A DNA stretch of 64,000 bases from Pseudomonas sp. W4I3 (GTDB taxonomy: Bacteria; Pseudomonadota; Gammaproteobacteria; Pseudomonadales; Pseudomonadaceae): positions 4,363,501 to 4,427,500 of the forward strand of contig NZ_JAUSXS010000001.1 in assembly GCF_030816195.1 (NCBI RefSeq), given 5' to 3'. Positions 43,270-52,126 of the stretch are shown piece by piece. How positions within the stretch are numbered: the stretch's first letter is position 1; each line of letters starts with the position of its first letter. Below the pieces are notes generated by a model that was not told where the DNA came from, ran no database searches, and saw only the letters and a program-made list of their open reading frames with translations. The translations under genes and the position numbers were made by a program.

Positions 43270-44811
43270 TCACAGCGCCATTTCGATCAGGCAAGGCCCG
43301 GCATTGGCGGCGGCGTTGGCCAGCGCCCGTTGCAATTCGGCGTTGGTGTGTACGGTGCAGGACGGCACGCCATACCCTTTGGCCAGGGCCTTCCAATCGA
43401 TACGCGGACTGTCGAGTACGGTCAGCTTAAGCGCCTGCGGGTCGAGCTCGGTCATGCCGAAACGGCGCAGTTCGTTCTGCAGGATCGCGTAGCGGTGGTT
43501 GGCGGCAATCAGGATCACCACCGGCAATTGCTCGCGGGCGATGCTCCACAGGGTCTGAATGGTGTACTGGGCGCTGCCGTCCGATTGCAGGCAAAACACC
43601 CGGTTGCCAGGCTCGGCCAGTGCGGCGCCAAAACCCACCGGAATGCCCTGGCCGATGGCGCCACCGGTATTGGTCAATACACGGTGCCGCGCGGCACGGG
43701 CAGAAGCGGTGAAAAACGGATAGCCGCAGGTGCCGCCCTCCACCGAGACAATGCAGTCGTCCGGCAGCGCGGCGGCCAACACTTGCCCCACCGACTGCGG
43801 GCTCAAAGCCGCCTCGCCCGGCGGCAGCTGGATGTCCTGCGGCGTCGGTACATAGGCCGGCGCATCCAGCGCATCGGCCAGCGCGGTCAGCGCCCCGGCC
43901 ACATCGTCGCCCACTTCGGCCAGCGACAGCAGACGCTCACGCTCAGCCAACCGTGACGGAATACCTTCGTAGCCGAAATAACTGATGGGCTCCACGACAC
44001 CGGCGCACACAACCTTGTCGTATTGCTCGAGGATCTCAATTGCCACTTCCGGGAAATACGGCAAGCGATCCAGGTCGGGCAAGCCGCCGCCGCGGTAGCT
44101 CAGGCGCGGGAAAGTCTCGGCAAACATCCGCACGCCGGGCAGTTGCGCCAGGCGCCCCGCCGCTTCCAGGCCGGCCACTGACAAGCCTTGGTCACCGACG
44201 ATGAAGACCAGGCGCTGGCCATCGCGCAGCGCCTGGGCCACGGCTTCGATACGGTCGCCGGCAAAGCGCCGGACCGGCGCACGTAGCGGGCTGAACTGCC
44301 CATTGTGGGTCGCCGTATTGGATTGCAGGTCCATGGGCAGGATCAAGCTGGCGATCTGGCCTTTGGCTTGCCAGGCGGCGCGCATGGCTTCCTGCAAGTC
44401 CTCGCCCACACCGGACGCGGTGCGCGAGGTGCGTACCCAACCGGAAACAGTACCGGCCAGGGCCTGGATGTCGCTGGCCAAAGGCGGGTCGTAATTGACG
44501 TGCCATGACGCGTGGTCGCCGATCACATTGACGATGGGCGTGTTGGCGCGCCGTGCGTTGTGCAGGTTGGCGATGCCGTTGGCAAAGCCCGGGCCCAGGT
44601 GCGTCAGGGTCATTGCCGGTTTGCCGGCGATACGACCGTAACCGTCCGCCGCGCCGGTGCACACCCCTTCGAACAACGACAACACCGGCTTGAGGGCGGG
44701 TGCACTGGCCATGGCGGCCACCAGCGGAATCTCGGTGGTTCCCGGGTTGGCGAAGCAGTATTCGATACCACTTGCCGCTGCCGCATTCACTATTAGTTGT
44801 GCGCCATTCAT
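43270..44811 (-). CDS. TPP-dependent decarboxylase, benzoylformate decarboxylase/acetolactate synthase-like
   Basis: 513 residues from the ATG at 44811 (frame open to 44868). N-terminal PYR domain: EYCFANPGTTEIPLV, where the Glu activates the TPP ring. C-terminal PP domain: FCLQSDGSAQYTIQTLWSIA followed by REQLPVVILIAANHRYAIL. Known relatives are MdlC (benzoylformate to benzaldehyde) and acetolactate-synthase-like enzymes. With an adjacent aldehyde dehydrogenase, a non-oxidative 2-oxo-acid decarboxylase is likely. In the TPP motif the expected paired Asn reads as Asn-His. It is divergent from the IclR regulator, with a REP pair between. Confidence 0.88.
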   Translation of the reverse strand: MNGAQLIVNAAAASGIEYCFANPGTTEIPLVAAMASAPALKPVLSLFEGVCTGAADGYGRIAGKPAMTLTHLGPGFANGIANLHNARRANTPIVNVIGDHASWHVNYDPPLASDIQALAGTVSGWVRTSRTASGVGEDLQEAMRAAWQAKGQIASLILPMDLQSNTATHNGQFSPLRAPVRRFAGDRIEAVAQALRDGQRLVFIVGDQGLSVAGLEAAGRLAQLPGVRMFAETFPRLSYRGGGLPDLDRLPYFPEVAIEILEQYDKVVCAGVVEPISYFGYEGIPSRLAERERLLSLAEVGDDVAGALTALADALDAPAYVPTPQDIQLPPGEAALSPQSVGQVLAAALPDDCIVSVEGGTCGYPFFTASARAARHRVLTNTGGAIGQGIPVGFGAALAEPGNRVFCLQSDGSAQYTIQTLWSIAREQLPVVILIAANHRYAILQNELRRFGMTELDPQALKLTVLDSPRIDWKALAKGYGVPSCTVHTNAELQRALANAAANAGPCLIEMAL

Positions 44812-44950
44812 TGTCAGCCCTCTCACTTGAGCGTTTTCTTTGATGAGATTTATCACATATAAAGACACTCATAACAAGATTTAATTTAAGTTAAATCTCT
44901 TATTTTGAGATTATGTGCAATTAATACGTTCTCAATATAGAGTGATGACG

Positions 44951-45040
44951 TGTGGGGGCGGGCTTGCTCGCGAAAGCGGCATGTCAGTCCACACAGCCGT
45001 CACTGAAGTACCGTTTTCGCGAGCAAGCCCCGCTCCACAT
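44951..45040. repeat. REP doublet (REPIN) of the Pseudomonas fluorescens type
   Basis: Two copies of the REP core GGGCTTGCTCGCGAA in opposite orientation, at about 44951-44979 and 45011-45040, face each other across about 30 bases. This inverted arrangement is the REPIN form known from P. fluorescens-complex genomes. The arms are imperfect. It sits between the decarboxylase and IclR genes, where it could form a large hairpin in either transcript. Confidence 0.85.
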
Positions 45041-45102
45041 TGGATCTGGGGCGTTTTCGCCTATAGTGCTTACCCGCACGCCTCCCCTTCTCTAGGAACG
45101 AA

Positions 45103-45861
45103 ATGAGCAGTCTGAGTAAGTTGTTGAGTGTCCTGGACCTGTTCGGTCCACAGACGTTGAAGATCGACCCGGACACCATCGCCGAGCGCATGAGCCTGTC
45201 GCGCGCCACGGCGTATCGCTACGTCAAGGACCTGTGTGACGCCGGGCTGCTGACGCGCGTGGACGCCGGCAGTTACGGCCTGGGGCCCCGCGTGATCGAG
45301 CTGGACTGGATGATGCGCCAGTACGACCCCATCCTTCTCGCCGGGCGCGAACTGATGCATGAACTGTCGACGCAGACCGGCCTTGCGGTGTTCGCCAGCG
45401 TTTTCTATGACGGGCGCATCATCAACACCTACATCGCCGAACCGACTGACACTTACCACTTCTCCTTCGGGCGCGGGCACCCGCTGCCGTTTTTTCGCGG
45501 TGCGCAATCCAAGGTGTTAATCGCCTATCAGAAAGGTCGGCGCTTGCAACGCCTGTTCGAAGAACATATGGCCGGCGACCCGGAAAGTGCCTATGACTGG
45601 GCAAGCTTTGCAAAGGCCACGAAGAAGATTCGCAAGGACGGCTATTGCCTGACCCACGATGAACTCAACCTGGGCCTGACCGGCATCGCGGCGCCGATCA
45701 TCCAGCCGGATATGGACGAAGTGGTGGGCAGCTTATCCGCCGTCGGCAGTACTCAAAGCTTCAGGCTGCTGCGCCAGGAAACCGTGATCGAGATGGTGAT
45801 GGACACCACGCGACGGATTGCCGAGAACATGCGCAATCAGCCGGGCGCCGCCGCGCCCTGA
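45103..45861 (+). CDS. IclR-family transcription regulator
   Basis: 252 residues with AGGAACG about 6 bases before the ATG. N-terminal winged helix (KIDPDTIAERMSLSRATAYR, YVKDLCDAGLL), followed by the IclR effector domain (GLAVFASVFYDGRIINTYI, DPESAYDWASFAKATKKIRK, DGYCLTHDELNLGLTGIAAP). IclR regulators commonly control aromatic and keto-acid catabolism. It is divergent from the decarboxylase operon and convergent with oprD, so the operon starting at 44811 is the likely target. Confidence 0.9.
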   Translation: MSSLSKLLSVLDLFGPQTLKIDPDTIAERMSLSRATAYRYVKDLCDAGLLTRVDAGSYGLGPRVIELDWMMRQYDPILLAGRELMHELSTQTGLAVFASVFYDGRIINTYIAEPTDTYHFSFGRGHPLPFFRGAQSKVLIAYQKGRRLQRLFEEHMAGDPESAYDWASFAKATKKIRKDGYCLTHDELNLGLTGIAAPIIQPDMDEVVGSLSAVGSTQSFRLLRQETVIEMVMDTTRRIAENMRNQPGAAAP

Positions 45862-45887
45862 AGTTGAGGCGCGACAGCCAGGGTGGA

Positions 45888-47210
45888 TCAGAACGGTACG
45901 GCGACGGTCACCTGGCTGTATAGGTTGGTGCCATTGCCGACAGCCTGGTTTCCGCCCGTAGTGGAGTCCTGTTTTGGCTTGTAGAGACCGATCAGCGGCG
46001 TGATGATCAAGTGTGGGTTGACGGCCCAGTCGGCGTACAGGTCCAGCTCCCGCGCACTGAGATTCAGCGCATCGCTTTTGCGCAGCGTGTCGAAGTCGAA
46101 GTACAACGCACCCAGGGTCAGGTTTTCCAGCGGCGTGGCTTTGAGACCCACATGCTGGATGCGCGTGTTGCTGTTGAACGGCCCGGCATAGTTGCCGGCG
46201 ACTTCGCCTTGCAGCCAGGTGCCGTAGCCGGAGCTCAGACCTGTAAACAGCGAATCCCATTTTTGTGAATAGCGGGCATAACGATAGGTAACCTTCGGTG
46301 CCCAGGCCACATCGGCAAAGGTATAACCGGCTTCGCCGTACCAGGCTTTTTCCGGTCCGCTGTCTTTGTCCTGCCAGGCGTATTCGAATGCCAGGCTGAC
46401 GTTCGGCAGGCCCGCATCGCCTTCGCCGCGCACGCTATAGATATTCATACCCTTGCGCTGGCGCTGAAAATCACTCGCCCAGCGATCATTCACATCAATG
46501 CCACGCACCCAGGTCAACCCCAGGGTGCCGGGCTTGGTGGTGTAATCGAGCGTACCGGCGGCCACTTCGGTTTCAGCCTGGGCGCGGTTGTCGGACTTGA
46601 GCCACAACAGGCTGCCATGCAGGCCATCCTTGCCGCCCAAGCGCAGGAACGCGGTCTGATCGAAAGCATGGCGCGCCGCCAGGTAGTAAGCACCGCCCCG
46701 GTTCAGCTTGCCATCGGCCGGGCCCTTGCCCAGGTTCGGCCCGTCGTCGTTGATCAGGAAGCCACTGCCGAGCTTGACCACTTGGCGCCCACCGGAAATA
46801 TCCACACCGTCCTGGCCCAATGCCGGGAACAGATCGCCGGAGCGCCACCCCAGGTAAGCGTCTTCGATTTTGGTGGTGCGTTCGGTGCCCAGAGTGTTGC
46901 CGGCCGGGTCGCCGTCGCCCCAAGTGGCGGAGCTGAGCAGGGCGAACGCACCATAGGCGGTGCCGTTGCCCGCCAGGGACTGGTCGCCGCTCAAGCCGTA
47001 TTTGATAAAGCCTTCGCGCCAGGTTGAGCCACCCGACGTGCCGTCATAGTTCTTGCGGCTGTTGAACATACCGAATACGGCGGTCATGTCTGCGTTGAAA
47101 TGGCGGCTCTCATCGCTGTACAGCTCGTAGGCCTGGGCCTGGCTGATGGCGCAGAGCGTCAGGGTACAGGCCAATGTACCGTTGAGAAATGAAGTGGAGG
47201 GATACCGCAT
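45888..47210 (-). CDS. OprD-family outer-membrane porin
   Basis: 440 residues with a Sec signal peptide (about 28 residues, ending SQAQA). The mature protein is rich in alternating aromatic strands, with YYLAARHAFDQTAFLRLGGK and SLAFEYAWQDKDSGPEKAWY typical of OprD. The last residue is Phe, as outer-membrane beta-barrels need. OprD porins let in specific amino acids or organic acids; in catabolic clusters they usually take up the substrate. The substrate here is probably the acid or amino acid degraded by the neighbouring enzymes. Confidence 0.92.
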   Translation of the reverse strand: MRYPSTSFLNGTLACTLTLCAISQAQAYELYSDESRHFNADMTAVFGMFNSRKNYDGTSGGSTWREGFIKYGLSGDQSLAGNGTAYGAFALLSSATWGDGDPAGNTLGTERTTKIEDAYLGWRSGDLFPALGQDGVDISGGRQVVKLGSGFLINDDGPNLGKGPADGKLNRGGAYYLAARHAFDQTAFLRLGGKDGLHGSLLWLKSDNRAQAETEVAAGTLDYTTKPGTLGLTWVRGIDVNDRWASDFQRQRKGMNIYSVRGEGDAGLPNVSLAFEYAWQDKDSGPEKAWYGEAGYTFADVAWAPKVTYRYARYSQKWDSLFTGLSSGYGTWLQGEVAGNYAGPFNSNTRIQHVGLKATPLENLTLGALYFDFDTLRKSDALNLSARELDLYADWAVNPHLIITPLIGLYKPKQDSTTGGNQAVGNGTNLYSQVTVAVPF

Positions 47211-47302
47211 GATCGAAGCTCCTTGAAGTGCGCCTTTAAAGGCTGTCTCAGGTAATTGGCATAACAGGGGCGCAGCCGCGCTGCGCCAGGTTCGCCGAGG
47301 CG

Positions 47303-48724
47303 TTACTCGCCCGCGCGCTTATTGACGAACAGCAACTGCTGGCCGGTGAACTCCAACAGACCTTCAAGGCCGAACTCGACGCCGAAGCCGGACATCTTGC
47401 TGCCGCCGAACGGCGTGTTCGGTTGGATCCGGGCGTGGCAGTTGACCCAGGCCACGCCGCTTTCCAAGCGACTGGCCAAGGCCTGGGCCTGTTCGACTTC
47501 CGGTCCCCATACCGAGCCGCCCAGGCCCATGTCACCGGCGTTGGCACGGCGCAGCACATCCTCGACGTCGCTGTAAGCGATCAGCGGCAGCACTGGTCCG
47601 AATTGCTCCTCGTCCACCAGACGCTGGCCGTCGGTCACATCCGCGACCAACGTAGGCGGATAAAAGAACCCAGGACGGTCCAGACGTGCGCCGCCGCACA
47701 ACACCCGTGCGCCCTGGGCCCGTGCATCGGCGACCAAGGCTTCAACCAGTTGCAATTGATCGAGGTTCTGCACCGGCCCAAAGTTGACGCCGGGCTCCAA
47801 GCCATCACCCACCACCTGGCGTTCAGCAATTAGCGTGAGCGCATCGGCAAAGGCCTGGTACTGGGATTCGTGAATGTACAAACGCTTGAGCGCAGCGCAG
47901 GTCTGGCCCATGTTGAGGAAGGCGGCCTGAAAAATCTCCTCGGCCACCTCCTCCACCGGGGTGCTGGGCAATACGATCGCGGCGTCGTTGCCGCCCAGTT
48001 CAAGGGTCAGGCGCTTGAGATTGGTGGCCGCGCCGCGCATTACGCTCTGGCCGGTGGCGGTGGAACCGGTGAAGACAATTTTCTGGATCCCCGGGTGCGA
48101 GGTGATCGCACTGCCGAACCCCTGCTCGCCGGTCACGCAGTTGATCACACCGTTGGGCACATGCCGCGCAATGATTTCCACCAGGCGCAGGGTGCTCAGC
48201 GGCGTCAGGCTCGACGGTTTGCTGATCACGCAGTTGCCGGCGCGCAGTGCCGGCATGATGTGCCACACGGCGATCATGAACGGCCAGTTCCACGGAGTGA
48301 TGGAAGCCACCACACCCAAGGGTTTGCGGTGCAGCTCAATGCGCTGGGTCGGGGTTTCTTCCACCAGTTCCACGCCAATCTGCTGTTCGGCGGCATAGCG
48401 GGTCCAGGCGGCGGCGCCCATGACTTCGGAAAATGCCAGCTCCAGCGGCTTACCTTGTTCGCGCACGATCAACCGGGCCAACTCATCGGCGCCCTGCTCG
48501 ATATCCTCGGCAATCGCCAACAGACGCTCGCAGCGCTGAGCATGCGAAACATGACGCCATTCCTTGAAAGCCGCCTGGGCGGCGGCCACCGCATCGTCCA
48601 GTTGAGCCAGCGAGCCGGCCGGGCATTGGGCAAATGCGGCGCCGGTGGCCGGATTGATCACCTCGAACTGTCCGTTTTCACCGGCAACCTGAACCCCATC
48701 GATAAGCATCTTGTAGTGGTGCAT
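47303..48724 (-). CDS. NAD(P)-dependent aldehyde dehydrogenase, second of the cluster
   Basis: 473 residues. Catalytic Cys in AFLNMGQTCAALKRLYI, base Glu in LTLELGGNDAAIVL, and TGSTATGQSVMRGA in the NAD site. The AALKRLYIHES form is typical of the ALDH group that acts on semialdehydes and aromatic aldehydes (for example vanillin or succinate-semialdehyde relatives). It lies between oprD and the permease, all on the minus strand, so the three are probably one uptake-and-oxidation operon. Confidence 0.92.
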   Translation of the reverse strand: MHHYKMLIDGVQVAGENGQFEVINPATGAAFAQCPAGSLAQLDDAVAAAQAAFKEWRHVSHAQRCERLLAIAEDIEQGADELARLIVREQGKPLELAFSEVMGAAAWTRYAAEQQIGVELVEETPTQRIELHRKPLGVVASITPWNWPFMIAVWHIMPALRAGNCVISKPSSLTPLSTLRLVEIIARHVPNGVINCVTGEQGFGSAITSHPGIQKIVFTGSTATGQSVMRGAATNLKRLTLELGGNDAAIVLPSTPVEEVAEEIFQAAFLNMGQTCAALKRLYIHESQYQAFADALTLIAERQVVGDGLEPGVNFGPVQNLDQLQLVEALVADARAQGARVLCGGARLDRPGFFYPPTLVADVTDGQRLVDEEQFGPVLPLIAYSDVEDVLRRANAGDMGLGGSVWGPEVEQAQALASRLESGVAWVNCHARIQPNTPFGGSKMSGFGVEFGLEGLLEFTGQQLLFVNKRAGE

Positions 48725-48821
48725 GTGTCATCTTCCTTTAACGCTGGCGAGCCTTGCCGGACACCGGCAAGCGAACAGTCTATAGTGTGCAAGGTGCAGT
48801 GAGACGGTATCGCTCAATGCC

Positions 48822-50270
48822 TCAGAGTTTGTGGCTGCCCAGCGCCAGAAAACGCTGCGGCGATACCTTGCGCAGTCGCGCGGCGAGAAAAACCCCGCCC
48901 AGCAGCGCCGCTGGAATGACTGCGCATAAGGCGTAGGACAAGAGCTGGCTCGCGCCGGTAAGCACATCGAAATGCACCACCGCCAGCACCAGCACCATCA
49001 GCAAGGCCAGGCAGGAGAAAATCGGCAGAATACGCCCCCGCCAGATGCCGACGTTGAGTTCGGGATGCCGGTGGAAATACACACACACCGAGATCGAAGT
49101 CATCGCCATGAGCAAAATGACGCACAGCGTGGCGAGGTTGGAGAACCAGGCGAACAGTTGCAGGATCGGATCCGCATCCATGGCGGCGAAGATCAGCACC
49201 ACGACTGCGGCGATCAGACTTTGCAACGCCGAACCCATATGCGGGCTTTGGTGCACACGGTGGGTGGTACCCAGCAAACTGTGCAGCAGACCGTCCCGGC
49301 CGATGGCGTAGAAATAGCGTGCCGCGGCGTTATGAAACGCCAGCAGCCCGGCGTAGATGCTGACCATGAACAGCACGCGGATAATTTGCGTCAGATAGGG
49401 GCCGACAAAGTGGTCCGACATGCCGTAGATGAAGGTGGTCGGGTCCTGCAAGGCTTGCAGCATCGACACGATTTTATCCGATCCTACGCCCACCACCATC
49501 GACCAGACTGACAGCGCGTAGAACCCGCCGATCAGCAGCACGGAGCTGTAGGTGGCAATCGGAATGGTGCGGTGTGGGTTTTTCGCTTCTTCGCCGTAAA
49601 TCGTAGTGGCCTCGAAGCCGATAAAGGCCGCGAAGCAGAACAGCAGGCCGATCGACGGAGTACCGCTGAACACGTGCCGGCTGGTGAAGGAGTCGAGATT
49701 GACACCGCTGTCGCCGCCGGTCTTGAGAATCGCGACATCCAGGGTCAGGATCGCCAGGTATTCGGCAATCACCACCACCGACAATACGCGGGCCGACAGA
49801 TCGATCTTGCGATAGCCGAGGATCGCGATGCTGACCATCGCCATCAGCGAGTAGGACCACCAGGGCAACACCAAGCCGTACACGCTCTCCATGGTGCCAC
49901 TGACCACACCACCGAACATGCCATAGAGGCCAACTTGCAGGATGTTATAGGCAAACATCGCCAGCACACCCGCCGCCCCTCCGGCCAGGCCACCCAAGCC
50001 ACGCGAGGTAAAGGCGTAGAAACCACCGGCGTTGGTGACGTGGCGAGCCATGGTGGTGTAGCCGACCGAGAACGCCACCAGCACCAGCAAGGCGAGCAAC
50101 AACAACGCCGGGGTACCGGCACCATTGCCCAGCATGATGCCAATCGGGAATCCTCCTGCGATGACGCTGAGCGGACTCGCCGCCGAAATCACGAAGAAGA
50201 TGATAAAGCCGACACCCAAGGCGCCACGCTTGAGCTCCGTGGAGCTGTTGACCGGGATAGATAGACTCAT
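48822..50270 (-). CDS. APC-superfamily amino-acid permease
   Basis: 482 residues with about 12 membrane segments. The N-terminal segment contains GFIIFFVISAASPLSVIAGG, and the middle FCFAAFIGFEATTIYGEEAK is the APC consensus motif in its usual place (about 210-230). It belongs to the amino-acid/polyamine/organocation superfamily, close to the group often annotated as APA or GABA/putrescine-type permeases. It is the first gene of the set permease-ALDH-oprD. An amine or amino-acid substrate is consistent with the aldehyde dehydrogenase after it. Confidence 0.88.
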   Translation of the reverse strand: MSLSIPVNSSTELKRGALGVGFIIFFVISAASPLSVIAGGFPIGIMLGNGAGTPALLLLALLVLVAFSVGYTTMARHVTNAGGFYAFTSRGLGGLAGGAAGVLAMFAYNILQVGLYGMFGGVVSGTMESVYGLVLPWWSYSLMAMVSIAILGYRKIDLSARVLSVVVIAEYLAILTLDVAILKTGGDSGVNLDSFTSRHVFSGTPSIGLLFCFAAFIGFEATTIYGEEAKNPHRTIPIATYSSVLLIGGFYALSVWSMVVGVGSDKIVSMLQALQDPTTFIYGMSDHFVGPYLTQIIRVLFMVSIYAGLLAFHNAAARYFYAIGRDGLLHSLLGTTHRVHQSPHMGSALQSLIAAVVVLIFAAMDADPILQLFAWFSNLATLCVILLMAMTSISVCVYFHRHPELNVGIWRGRILPIFSCLALLMVLVLAVVHFDVLTGASQLLSYALCAVIPAALLGGVFLAARLRKVSPQRFLALGSHKL

Positions 50271-50402
50271 GTTCTTAACCTTATTGTATGAGGCAGTCGC
50301 TGTGGTGTAGGTCCGATCAAGGCGCTATCGGTACCAGGTAGCGCTTTTGTTTTTGGGATTGCACGCTGTATTCGATGCTATGCCCCCCCACGAACAACCC
50401 GC

Positions 50403-50475
50403 TATCCCAAATCGGTAACATCGCCGGTGTCACATCAGACCGACAGATACCGGCCTTCAGGACCGATTTGGGATA
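50403..50475. repeat. Nested inverted repeat between the permease and the DHA2 exporter
   Basis: The outer arms TATCCCAAATCGGT (50403-50416) and ACCGATTTGGGATA (50462-50475) are perfect complements, 14 bases each. Inner GCCGGT and ACCGGC arms pair as well, giving an about 73-base palindromic element. It could be a large RNA hairpin, a regulator site for the exporter starting at 50525, or a small transposable-element relic. Confidence 0.8.
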
Positions 50476-50524
50476 ACGGAGCCCCTCTGCATTCAGGCAT
50501 GCTAGGTCCAGCCCCCTATTCTGG

Positions 50525-52024
50525 ATGCCAGCCATGCCCTTTACTGACTCCAAGCGCCGCTGGCTGATACTGGCCATAATCTCCAGCGCATTACTGCTTA
50601 TCGTCATTGACATGACGGTGCTGTATACCGCCTTGCCCACACTGACACGAGAGCTAGGGGCCACGGCGTCACAAAAGCTCTGGATCATTAATATCTACGC
50701 GCTGGTCGCCGCCGGACTGTTGTTGGGCATGGGCACCCTCGGGGACCGCCTTGGGCACAAACGCCTGTTTATCGGTGGCCTGGGCGTTTTCGGCCTGTTC
50801 TCGCTGATCGCTGCATTCTCGCCGTCGGCCAGCGTATTGATCGGCGCCCGTGGTTTCCTCGCGGTCGGCGCCGCGATGATGATGCCCGCTACGTTGGCGC
50901 TGGTGCGTTTGACGTTTACCGACCCGCGCGAGCAAGCCATGGCGTTCGGTATCTGGGCCTCAGTAGCCTCCGGGGGCGCCGCATTCGGCCCCGTAGTGGG
51001 TGGGCTTTTGCTGGAGCATTTCTGGTGGGGCTCGGTGTTTCTCATCAATGTACCGATTGTGCTGCTGGCTCTGCTGCTCGCAGCGACAGTGATTCCCGAT
51101 CACCCGGGGAATGCGCAAAGACGCTGGGACTGGCTGGGTTCGCTGCAGGTCATGATCGGCTTGATCAGCGTAGCTTATGCGGTCAAGGAACTGGGTAAAC
51201 GGCACCCCTCCTTCGAAGCCATGCTGATTGCGCTCGTCTTGGGCACGTTATTTCTGACGCTTTTCATTCGACGTCAGCGGCGTGCCGATCAGCCGATGCT
51301 TGATCTGACGCTGTTCCGCGCGTCAGGCTTCAGAAATGCAGTGATTTCAGCAGTGGTATCAGCCGCCGCCTTGATCGGCATGGAACTGGTATTCAGCCAG
51401 CGCCTGCAACTGGTGCTGGGCCTGTCGCCGCTGGAGGCGGCGCTGTTCATCCTGCCGCTGCCGCTGGGTTCGTTCGTCGCCGGACCGCTTGCCGGGCATT
51501 ACCTGCCGCGCCTGGGAGAGCAGCGTATGCTGTTCTGGACGCTGCTGCTCTCAGCCGCTGCGATGCTCACCTATTTGCTGGCGCACAACGCCGCAGCGCC
51601 AGTGCAGATCGTCAGCCTTGCGCTGCTGGGCTTTACGATGGGCGCAGCGCTGACCGCAGCGTCCAGCACGATCATGCTCAGCGTGCCCGCCGACAAAGCC
51701 GGCATGGCCGCCTCCCTTGAGGAAGTATCCTTTGAACTGGGCGGCGCCGCGGGCGTGACGCTGGCGGGCAGCCTGTTATCGGCAATCTACACGTACTCGG
51801 CGAGCCAGACGATTGCGCCATGGCTGGCCCTGAATCCCATGATCTTCGAGAGCCTCGACGATGCGCTGGTGGTTGCCGCGACGTCTTCGCCCGAACACGT
51901 CACGATGCTGACCGAGTTAGCCCGTGCGGCGTTCGACGCAGGTTTCGTCGCCGTGCTGGCGGCCTGTGCGGCATTGTTGCTAATGGCAGCGCTGCTGGTC
52001 AGGCCACGTAAACTGTTGTCATGA
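50525..52024 (+). CDS. DHA2-family (14-TM) MFS drug exporter
   Basis: 499 residues, about 14 membrane segments, start MPAMPFTDSKRRWLILAIIS (an ATG three codons in is an alternative; no clear ribosome site for either). Motifs: VIDMTVLYTALPTLTRELGA, GMGTLGDRLGHKRLFIGGLG (loop 2-3) and GVTLAGSLLSAIYTY late. This is the QacA/SmvA/EmrB group, exporting cationic drugs, biocides or dyes with protons. It has its own promoter, probably with the inverted repeat upstream. Confidence 0.9.
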   Translation: MPAMPFTDSKRRWLILAIISSALLLIVIDMTVLYTALPTLTRELGATASQKLWIINIYALVAAGLLLGMGTLGDRLGHKRLFIGGLGVFGLFSLIAAFSPSASVLIGARGFLAVGAAMMMPATLALVRLTFTDPREQAMAFGIWASVASGGAAFGPVVGGLLLEHFWWGSVFLINVPIVLLALLLAATVIPDHPGNAQRRWDWLGSLQVMIGLISVAYAVKELGKRHPSFEAMLIALVLGTLFLTLFIRRQRRADQPMLDLTLFRASGFRNAVISAVVSAAALIGMELVFSQRLQLVLGLSPLEAALFILPLPLGSFVAGPLAGHYLPRLGEQRMLFWTLLLSAAAMLTYLLAHNAAAPVQIVSLALLGFTMGAALTAASSTIMLSVPADKAGMAASLEEVSFELGGAAGVTLAGSLLSAIYTYSASQTIAPWLALNPMIFESLDDALVVAATSSPEHVTMLTELARAAFDAGFVAVLAACAALLLMAALLVRPRKLLS

Positions 52025-52126
52025 ATAGGTGACAGCAGCCGATGTAGTGACACATCCAATAAAAAGTCGGTGGTCCCAAACCAACCGATGATCGATCAAC
52101 ACGCTGTTCACCTGTGAGATAGCCAA

